Positions 56,741 to 64,000 of a stretch of DNA of 64,000 nucleotides are shown here, in pieces (the first letter of the stretch is position 1; every line of letters starts with the position of its first letter). The position numbers and the translations under genes were made by a program. Under the pieces are notes generated by a model that did not search any database, was not told the origin of the DNA, and saw only the letters and a program-made list of their open reading frames with translations. The DNA is from Adiantum capillus-veneris (taxonomy: Eukaryota > Streptophyta > Polypodiopsida > Polypodiales > Pteridaceae). Where the stretch lies: NCBI GenBank assembly GCA_014529385.2, contig CM043960.1:70683410-70747409 (forward strand), written 5' to 3'.

Positions 56741-57403
56741 TGACCAGTGCCAGGTAGGTGTTATAATTGTGGAGAAGAAGGACACTATGCGCCTGATTGT
56801 CCTCAACCGCAGAGAGAAAGAGGAGGTATGTACCCGCTTTTTGGTAGAGGTCGAGGTCAAGGGCAGTACAATGGTCCAAGAGAGCAAGCGGTGGAGAATT
56901 CTGTGCAGCCAGCTCCGCAAAACGGAGGTGAATTCCCAAGAGTAAACATCATAGGGGTGGATAAACAGGATGTCAAAGTTTTGGCCAATAAGAGGGCAAG
57001 AGCTGAGAGGGAGACAGAGACAGAGCGGGAAACTAGAGCTCGCAAAGGCAAAGAGAAGGTGTACGAAGGTAGAGAGCAGCCCGAGCCTAGCAAAAGAAGG
57101 AGGCACCGCAAGATCAAGCAAGCGGATTTCAAGTTAGGATGTGGCTATCCTGAGTACAATCTGGTGAGTGATGTTCAAAATCAAAAGGCAAATTTTACAT
57201 TTGGTCAGTTGTTAGCTTTAAATCCAAAGTTAAGAAGGCAGTGGTCCACAAGTGTTAGCACCAGGCTGCCAAGAGCTAAGGGAAATGTGCAAGCAGTGAA
57301 AAACATGGCTTTGAGGGTAGGTAGCCCCACTGATGTTCTTCTGTTGGTGGATGCAATTATAGAGAAGAGGATGCAGGTACAAGCCTACATAGACGGTGGT
57401 GCA
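56741..57403 (+). pseudogene. Gypsy nucleocapsid and protease start
   Basis: A canonical CX2CX4HX4C knuckle (CYNCGEEGHYAPDC) is followed by a Gly/Arg-rich and a long Lys/Glu/Arg-rich stretch. LGCGYPEYNLVSDV and the protease entry VQAYIDGGA come next. The catalytic triad reads D-G-G instead of D-T/S-G. TAG 57404 then interrupts IDGGA-VCVM, where Gln fits (AQVCVM). Confidence 0.8.
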
Positions 57404-57697
57404 TAGGTTTGTGTCATGACAGAAACAACATGAAAGAGACGGGAGTCAAGGCAGTAGTCAGGTCAAATGTGCGCATGAGGATGGCCAATCATACTAAAGC
57501 CAGGTTTCTGGGTGTGTCGTAGGATGTGAAGGTCAAGGTGATGGGCATAGAGTGCCTAATAGACTTTTTCGTGATGAAGGCAGGGGATATGCTTATCCAA
57601 TCATTTTGGGTAGGCCATGGCTTTTGGCGATAGGAGCAAAGCAGGATTGGGAGAGCAAAGTGTTCACTTTGCCTGACAAAGAGAGAGGCAAAAAATT
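57404..57697 (+). pseudogene. Gypsy protease remainder
   Basis: The reading gives KETGVKAVVRSNVRMRMANH, KARFLGVS-DVKVKVMGIEC (TAG 57520) and LIDFFVMKAG. After a frameshift near 57585 it gives AYPIILGRPWLLAIGAKQDW, the retropepsin flap. The fold is recognisable but the frame is broken at least twice, next near 57695. Confidence 0.75.
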
Positions 57698-58761
57698 GTG
57701 TTGGATTTGAAGACCAAGGAGAGCCGTTCTCATCCTATGGAAGTTAAGGATGAGGGTGACACGACGAGCTATGAGTACGAGATCGAGATGGGCTATGATG
57801 AAGGCTATACTAGCACAGAGGAAGAGGAGAGCAAGGATGACATGCTGAAGATAGATGCACACTTATTCGAAGTCACCACAGATGACTCTCCACCTAAAGA
57901 AGAAGGTATGAAGCCTCAAGCTCATGGTTTAAGCCTAGAGGAGGTTTCAAGCATGTTGAGTGAAGATTTAACCAAGGGTGAAAAGGAGGGCTATGTTCAA
58001 CTGTGTGAGTCCTATCCAAATCTGTTTGCGATGAAGTACAAGCATTTGCGAGGTGCAAAAGGGGTGGAGCACAAGATTTTTCTTAAGGAGGGACATAAGC
58101 CTAAAGCACAAAAGCTGAGAAGGCTAGGAGAAATTCAAAAAGAAGACCTTTGGCAGGAGATCAATTAGTTGTTGGAGGCAGGCATCATATATCCTGTGAA
58201 AGAGTCAAAGTGGGTCTCGCCAGTGGTCATAACCCCTAAGAAGAATGCGAAATGGAGAGTGTGTGTTGACTACAAACTCTTGAAGCTCAGGAGGCCTTTG
58301 ATAGGGTCAAGGATAGGGCCAGCGGTGTGTCCTCCCAATCGAGAGGAGGACTTCTATGTGTCTATGACAGTGGGCACAATTGCTATTGGAGCGGTTCTAC
58401 TGCAAAAGGTAGGGAGAAGCTACAAGCCGATATACTTCGAGAGCAGGGTGATTAGCCCAGGAGAGGCTACCTACACCGAGGCAGAGCAGTGGGTGATGGC
58501 TCTGGTCTTCGCTTGTAGGAAATCCAAATTCCATTTGATTGTGTGCAAGTTTTTTGTGTCGACGGGGCTAATAATCTATTGCCAAAGGTAGTGCTACATT
58601 TGAAGCCAGGAAGAAGGATTATGAAGTGGGTGTTGGAGCTACAAGAGTTCGAGTTCGAGTTCAAGGTAGATCACGCGAGTCGATCTCACCTGGAAGACAT
58701 TCTCGTTAGTAAGGCCATCGATTTACCGGCCTATCCAAGGGTGGTACGAGATGAATCCAAG
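57698..58761 (+). pseudogene. RT remnant joined to degenerate RNase H
   Basis: The RT N-terminal region reads VEHKIFLKEGHKPKAQKLRR, EIN-LLEAGIIYPVKES (TAG 58166) and WVSPVVITPKKNAKWRVCVD. Near 58290 it jumps to the connection QEAFDRVKDRA (in another phase) and PPNREEDFYVSMTVGTIAIG. About 150 residues with the YxDD box are therefore missing. The first RNase H reads SMTVGTIAIGAVL, lacking the usual first catalytic Asp (T-D-A-S). GEATYTEAEQWVMALVFA and LELQEFEFEFKVDHASRSHL follow. Confidence 0.8.
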
Positions 58762-58764
58762 TAG

Positions 58765-59190
58765 GAACCCGACTTGGAAGATGCTTTCACTATGTGGTTC
58801 GATGGAGCATATCAAAGGGTAGTTCAGAAAGCAAGAGGAGGTGTGGTGATACACGACCCACATGGCAAAACGATATTCTCGAAGGCTTATGATCTGGAGG
58901 ATGTCCACACCAATAATGAGGCGGAGTATCTCACTATGCATTTGGGTCTTAAGCAGTGCATAGAGTTTGGCATTTCAAGATTGGTGGTGAACGGAGATGC
59001 ATTGCTAGTCATCAAGAAAGTGTTAGGCCAATGGCAGGTAAAGCACGATTCTTTGAACCATTGGTTCTTTTCCATCAAGAAGATGTTGAAGTCTTTTGAA
59101 GAGGTTCAATTCAAGCATGTGAGGAGAGAGCAGAACCAAGAGGCAGATCAACTAGCTAGCAACAAAGTGCAGGTGCATGTTGCAGGTCTG
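58765..59190 (+). pseudogene. Second, archaeal-type RNase H
   Basis: After TAG 58762 the frame shows TMWFDGAYQRVV (Asp at 58801), NNEAEYLTMHLGLKQC (Glu at 58924), LVVNGDALLVIKKV (Asp at 58996) and RREQNQEADQLAS (Asp at 59146). All four DEDD residues of RNase HI are intact, whereas the upstream RNase H has lost its first Asp. In Tat-type elements this extra domain (RVT_3-like) sits exactly here, between the gypsy RNase H and the integrase. Confidence 0.85.
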
Positions 59191-60520
59191 TATGTGGCCC
59201 CAACCACTTATGCAGGTAGAGAGACTCTTAAGGAGATTGAAGGATTTTTTAGTACAGGGCAATGTTCAGAGGGTTTGTCCAAGCTACAAAAGAGGAGAGT
59301 GGTGCAAAAGGCCCGCAAATTCATAGTGGTAGGTGAGGATCTCATGAACTACGGGCGTGACGGAGTGCTTAGAAGGGTGATGTACAAAGAAGAGATAGGG
59401 ATGGTGCTGGAGCAATGCCATGAAGAGAGCAGACACCAAGGCAAAGATCAGGTTCTCTTTTGAGTGCTTAGAGCAGGCTTTTGGTGGCCTTCCATTGTGA
59501 GGGACGTGCATTACTAGTGCAAGACGTGCCACGAGTGTCAGACTATAGGTGAAAGACGACTGGTAGCAGAGTCAGAGGGTGCCATCATCGCACAAAGCGC
59601 CTTTGAGAAGTGGGGTGTAGATGCTATAGGTCCTCTCCCAAAGTCTACAAGTGGTAAGAAGTACGTGGTGGTAGCCATTGACTACCTTACAAGGTGGGTC
59701 GAGGCCAAAGCAGTGAAAGAAGTAAATGCTAGTGTTGTGGCTCAATTTGTGTTTGATAATATCTATTGCCGTTTTGGTGTTCCATGGGTGTTAGTTTCTG
59801 ATAGGGGTCAGGGGTTTAGAAGCAAGCTCATGAGCACAATGGTGGAAAAGTTAAGGATTCAGCATCGGTTTTCCTCACCCTATCACCCCCAATGCAATGG
59901 TCTAGTCGAGAGTGCTAATGATCAAATTGTCAAGATGTTAACGAAGTATGTGTACAAGCAGGAAGCTGAGTGGGAAGAAAATCTAGAGAAGTGTCTGTGG
60001 GCATATAGAACCATATTATAAAGTGGCTACAAACTTCACTCCATTCGAGCTTGTGTATGGTAAGGAGGCGGTGTTGCCAGTGCATGCATAGCTAGGTGCT
60101 TTAAAGGGTATGTGGCGTGTCAATACCACTCAACAAGGGGTTTTATAGGATCATATAGCCAGTTTGGAGGCTTTGCATATGGACAGAGAGGCAGCAGCAG
60201 ATTACTATGTGAAGCAGAGGGAGAAGCGGGTTGCCAAGTTCAATCAGAACTTGCCAGACAAGAAGATAGAAGAAGGAGACCTGGTCATGAAATATGAAAG
60301 CTACTTGGATTTCACATTCCAGAAGAAGTTCAAGAAGAATTGGACAGGTCCATATAAAGTGCGGAATGCCTTTCCGAATGGGACCTATCAGTTGGTAAGA
60401 GAAAATGGCAAGCTTCTTAGGAACAGGGTGAATGGTGTGCGGCTCAAACTATATTTCGAGAGGGATCTAGTACCTGAAGTGCAGAAAATTATAGTCAAGG
60501 GGGGTGGGCAGCCCACCTAA
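59191..60520 (+). pseudogene. Gypsy integrase
   Basis: The zinc domain reads QCHEESRHQGKDQVLF, a TGA (59461), VLRAGFWWPS, a TAG (59515) and CKTCHECQ. The core has WGVDAIGPLP (Asp 59620), LVSDRGQGF (Asp 59800) and LVESAND (Glu 59908), a complete D,D(35)E. Near 60015 a frameshift leads to VATNFTPFELVYGKE. TAG 60089 and TAG 60146 follow, then YYVKQREKRVAKFNQ and KNWTGPYKVRNAFPNGTYQL, with a natural end at 60520. The catalytic centre is intact but the frame is not. Confidence 0.85.
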
Positions 60521-60686
60521 AGCATGCGGTGTGTGGAAGGAAAAAGATGAAGCTTTATACATAGCCTGTACATACAGTTATGGTTTTGCGAGTTCTTTTT
60601 ATCGTCAGTTTGGTGTGCCAGTTTTAAAGTTGTGTACATATGCTTTTGGTCGAACATAAATGTTTGACAAGGGGGCTAGGCAACGA
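60521..60686 (+). other. Gypsy 3' untranslated region and purine tract
   Basis: About 165 noncoding bases lead to GACAAGGGGGCTAGG, a purine-rich tract about 14 bases before the 3' LTR. It is the probable plus-strand primer site. Confidence 0.6.
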
Positions 60687-62038
60687 TGGTGCAACTAAAG
60701 TTGGTCGAGGCTAGCAGGTGGTCTATGCCAGGCAAAGGGTGCATCCGAGTGCAGTGCAAAAGGCTAGGGCAGGTACCAAGGCCCTTGGCAGCCAAAGGAT
60801 AGCCAAAATGTATGCTTAAAGCGGTTAAGTAGGCCGAAAAGGCTGCAGGATGGTCCAGATGGGATGACAGATGAAGATGTCTGAAATGCCAAGTCAAAGC
60901 TCTAGAATGTAGAGTTCAACGTGCTCTAGAAGCCGGTCTAGACGGCTCCTCAAACGGAGCCTTGGTGCTCAAGATATTGCGGTTTAAAGAAAGAGTGTGT
61001 AGCAGATCCCCGACGGACAGGGAAGGTGGGGACAGGTGGTCCAGGCTGATGTCAGTACATATGTGTGTAGTGCTTGAGTTGTAGAGCATGCCTATCTTCT
61101 CGGATTGCGAATTGGAGCTTTGGATGGCAAGTTATGGCCATTAAAAGATTTTTCAGGGGTCGGGTTTGAGCCAACTCGATCGCAGTGGACGATGTGCCAT
61201 CTGCCGTCATTTTAGCCTTGCCAAGGTTCTCGGCGGCAATGTGCATCATCAGGAATAGCACAAAATTGACGGTTCACCAATCGGGTTCCTTGTCCGCAAG
61301 ATACTGCAGGACAAAGTTGGGAGCTATCCCTTGAGCGGTGATTACAGATGCTTTTCTTGTGTTTTGTCGGCCTTGTTTGGTAAGCCTGGGAGAGTCAGAG
61401 TGCGGTGAGAACAGGGGGGTTCGAAGTCGGAGTGCGGTGAGCACAGGGGGGTTCAAAGTCGGGAACTAGCTCCATCAGTTAAACCTTACGGCCCTGAGAT
61501 TCGATTATCGGGTCCGAGTTGGCAAGCAGACAAGCAGTGTGAGAAGAAATTGGTTTTTTATGGAATATTTCTAAACTTTTGCAAGGCTCTAAATCCATGA
61601 AGTCATCGAGTGACACATGGCACCCAGGAATATCCCATATGCGGACGCGCGACTGCTGATTCGGCATATAAGAGCTGGGGTGCAACTCCATTTGAGGTAT
61701 GTGAGGCATAAGGGCTCCTTGGGAGCTCGCGGCCATGGCGAGGGCCCTGGCGGCCGAACGCGGCACTGCATGGGCGGATTTTCGCGAAGCGGGGCAGCGC
61801 ACGTGGCGCGCCCGGGTGTGAGGCAGTTGACAGTGACGATGACGTGGTGCCCGGCATAGGGCAGTTCCCACGGGCCCATGGGCCCTCGAAGTTTTAAAGG
61901 AAAAGGGAGGGGGAAATAGCGACATCGCTATTGCCTCCCCCCCTCAGGTAAGAGGTGAGTCCCACGGCATAGAGAGAGAGAGAGAAAGGGGGGACATTGC
62001 AAAGGGCGTCCGGGCCAAGCAAAGGCAAAGGTAAGAGG
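60687..62038 (+). repeat. 3' LTR of the gypsy element, truncated
   Basis: It begins TGGTGCAACTAAAGTTGG like the 5' LTR and matches it for 1352 bp. It has a local ~38-bp duplication near 61398-61455 (GAGTGCGGTGAG...) and a much shorter GA run. It stops after GGTAAGAGG. In the 5' LTR the next bases are GACCAGAC, here replaced by copia 3. Confidence 0.9.
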
Positions 62039-62762
62039 TGTTAGGAAATAAGACGTAGCTAAATAGATAATTGAGTAGATTACTTAATGGAGAGAGACAG
62101 ATTTACATACACAAGATTATAGAGTAGAGAGAGAGAGAGAGTACACACGATATACGTTGTTCACCCAATGTGGGCTACGTCCACGGGAAAGCAGTCACTC
62201 AATGACTTTAGTACTTCAAAACAAGAAGTAGTTCACAAAGGGATTATACCCTAATGGAGCTCCCGCCTTGCTTCACTCTCACCACCTCACACTCACCTTG
62301 TTGCATCAACTTCACACTATGAAATGTGTGTAGAAATGGCCTCCTTTTATAGGCCAAAAGGGCTGCCCTCTCTCATGAGAGGCAGCCATGTGTAGCCGCC
62401 CTTGTGTAGATAAGTCCAAATCGGACCCTCCAATCCGCCCATGTGTGGCCGCCCTTGAGAAGACAAGTCCGCTTTTGAATTCGGCCATCGTCCACCGACC
62501 ATTGACTACCGGCCACCGGCCAACCGACGGTTGTTTTCCGACCACTTTCCGACTGCCGTCCGGCCATAATATTCCGGCGAAAAGGAAGATTCCGATTTTT
62601 GGCCCCTAAAGTTGCCCCTGATTTTTGGCTGTGAAAACTTTTTGGTTTCTGGCGAGTGATTTTCTTTCACTCACGATGGCTTCTCCTCATAATGGGGGCC
62701 TTACAAATGTGCGCTTTTACCACAGAAAATCACAAGGGGTAAATCAAGCTCCATACTTAACA
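62039..62762 (-). repeat. 3' LTR of copia 3
   Basis: The LTR begins TGTTAGGAAATAAGACGTAG and ends CTCCATACTTAACA. On the minus strand the polypurine tract AAGTGGGAGAT directly precedes it. Confidence 0.9.
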
Positions 62763-62822
62763 ATCTCCCACTTGGAGACTGATCTCCAAACCAAACCTGT
62801 GACTGCTTTCCATCCTGGCTTC

Positions 62823-63170
62823 TTATCCTTGAATGCCAATTGAAGATGAGCAAAAGCTCAACTTCTCCTTGTTGACCACCTTTGTAAACATGTCTGCAGG
62901 ATTTTCACTTATATGCACCTTTCCTAGCTTTAGTTGTCCCTCTTCCAAAAGAGTGCGTATGAAGTGATATCTCACCTCAATGTGCTTTTTCCTTGAAGGA
63001 AAGGCTGAGTTCTTCGCAAGATGAATAGCGCTTTGGCTATCACTGTATAAGACACAATTGTCTTGTTTGAATCCAAGCTCTTCTAAGAATCTGTGAAGCC
63101 ACAGAATTTCTTTGCTTGCCTCCGTCATTGCTACATACTCTGCTTCCGTGGTAGAAAGTGATACCACTTT
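62823..63170 (-). pseudogene. Copia 3 RNase H, C-terminal part
   Basis: The frame reads KVVSLSTTEAEYVAMTEASK (Glu), LYSDSQSAIHLAKN (Asp), RKKHIEVRYHFIRTLLEEG and ENPADMFTKVV. The natural stop follows SIGIQG. It is separated from the upstream part by TAG 63171 in SNL-KVVSLS, where Gln fits. Confidence 0.9.
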
Positions 63171-64000
63171 CTACAAATTTGAAGCCCAGCTTACTGATGT
63201 GCCTCCAACTGTGAACAGATAGCCAGTAGTGCTCCTTCGAGTATCTTTGTCACCTACCATATCTGCATCAGCATACCCTTCTAGAAAAATATCAGTTCCT
63301 CCAAAATACAACGCATTTGTTGTTGTCCCTTTTAGATACCTAAGTATCCACTTCACAGCTTGCCAATGCTCTTTACGTGGGTTGTCCATGAACCTACTCA
63401 CAACTCTCAATGCATGTGCAATGTCTGGCATTGTCCAGACCATAGCATACATTAGAGAACCTACCGCTGCAGCATATGGAACTTTAGACATATAGGCTAT
63501 CTCGTCTTGTGTCTTTGGACACATATCCTTCGTTAGTTTAAAGTGACCAGCCAAAGGTGTAGAAACTGGTTTTGCATCTTTCATTGCAAACCTTTCTAGT
63601 ACCTTCTTGATGTAATCCTCTTGAGATAGCTTTATTGTCTTCTTCGTTCAGTCCCTTGATATTTTCATACCAAGTATCCTCTTTGCAGCACCTAAATCTT
63701 TCATTGCAAAAGATTTAGACAGCTCCTCTTTTAGGTCTTTGATGTCCTGCATGTTAGCACTTGCAATCAACATGTCATCAACATACAACATTAGGATGAT
63801 AAATTTCCCATCTCCCAAATTCTTCGTGTAGACGCAGTGATCCGAGTTGCATCTTGTGAATCCATGATCCAACATCCATCGATCAAACTTCAAGTATCAT
63901 TGTCTTGATGCTTGTTTTAAACCATACAAGCTCTTCTTTAATATGCAAACCATTTTCTCCTTACCTTTTACTTCATACCCTTTTGGTTGAAGCATGTAGA
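63171..64000 (-). pseudogene. Copia 3 RT and RNase H start
   Basis: The RT part shows KKSLYGLKQASRQ, a TGA in place of Trp (W-YLKFDRWM), CVYTKNLGDGKFI and an intact YVDD (63774-63785). DLGAAKRILGMKI and a TGA near 63648 (SRD-TKK, most simply former CGA) follow. The thumb and RNase H start read KPVSTPLAGHFKL, GSLMYAMVWTMPDIAHAL and EGYADADMVGDKDTRRSTTG. The TDADWAG-type motif has Met-Val for Trp-Ala. The upstream part of pol is off the window. Confidence 0.9.

Larger units (their letters stand above)
53637..62038 (+). mobile_element. Ty3/gypsy element with two RNase H domains
   Basis: Direct repeats begin TGGTGCAACTAAAGTTGG at 53637 and 60687. Between them lie Gag, protease, RT remnant, RNase H, a second (archaeal-type) RNase H and integrase on the plus strand. 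A second RNase H before the integrase is the mark of the Tat/Ogre group of plant Ty3 elements. The RT core with its YxDD box is deleted. Eight TAG codons and several frameshifts disable the rest. The 3' LTR stops at 62038 where copia 3 begins, so the true right end lies beyond the window. Confidence 0.9.
62039..64000 (-). mobile_element. Ty1/copia element 3, partial
   Basis: A 724-bp LTR and the 3' part of pol lie on the minus strand; the rest is beyond the window. The LTR family also occurs as a solo copy at 46.9 kb. It inserted into the gypsy 3' LTR, so the far flank should carry AGAGG followed by GACCAGAC. Confidence 0.9.

Overview
This window is repetitive DNA from a land plant with a large, repeat-rich genome. 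I find no host gene, no RNA gene and no CRISPR array. Almost every readable protein is a piece of a retroelement: Ty1/copia, Ty3/gypsy and two kinds of LINE. Plant signatures are initiator-tRNA-Met-type primer sites (TGGTATCAGAGCC), a tRNA-Asp-type primer site, a plant L1 ORF1 (DUF4283-like plus CCHC) and a Ty3 element with a second RNase H. A fern is my best guess, because the Ty3 integrase around 8.5-10 kb resembles fern elements I remember; this is recollection, not a database result.

Layout. 0-7.9 kb: AT-rich DNA with an LTR-like promoter, about 13 copies of a ~152-bp tandem repeat, the start of a gag gene and a broken charged ORF. 7.9-45.3 kb: a minus-strand Ty3/gypsy assemblage with its 5' LTR at 44357-45317. 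It is interrupted by four insertions whose ends I could place exactly: a short-LTR element with almost no coding capacity (12242-17787, duplication CCATA), copia 1 (17871-23095, AGTAC), copia 2 (25423-31159, ACCTG) and a plus-strand L1 LINE (31687-38316, 14-16 bp duplication). Removing copia 1, copia 2 or the LINE rejoins the host reading frame. These four insertions total about 23 kb.

45.3-53.6 kb: a gag fragment, long (GA)n arrays, an ORF1-only LINE derivative, a solo LTR, two copies of a 294-bp unit bounded by (GA)n, and a second LINE on the minus strand. 53.6-62.0 kb: a plus-strand Ty3/gypsy element with two RNase H domains and a deleted RT core; its 3' LTR is cut by copia 3, which enters at 62039 and leaves the window.

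The main observations are as follows. (1) About thirty in-frame stops are TAG where the reading needs Gln (CAG); three are confirmed because the two copia elements disagree only there. This fits C-to-T decay at methylated CHG sites. (2) A retropepsin-like ORF lies after the integrase in the minus-strand gypsy, and the adjoining remnant carries two retropepsin-like domains. (3) That integrase has two tandem HHCC zinc domains. (4) A LINE family with (TATC)n(TC)n tails has an ORF1-only relative and may seed the same-strand (GA)n arrays.
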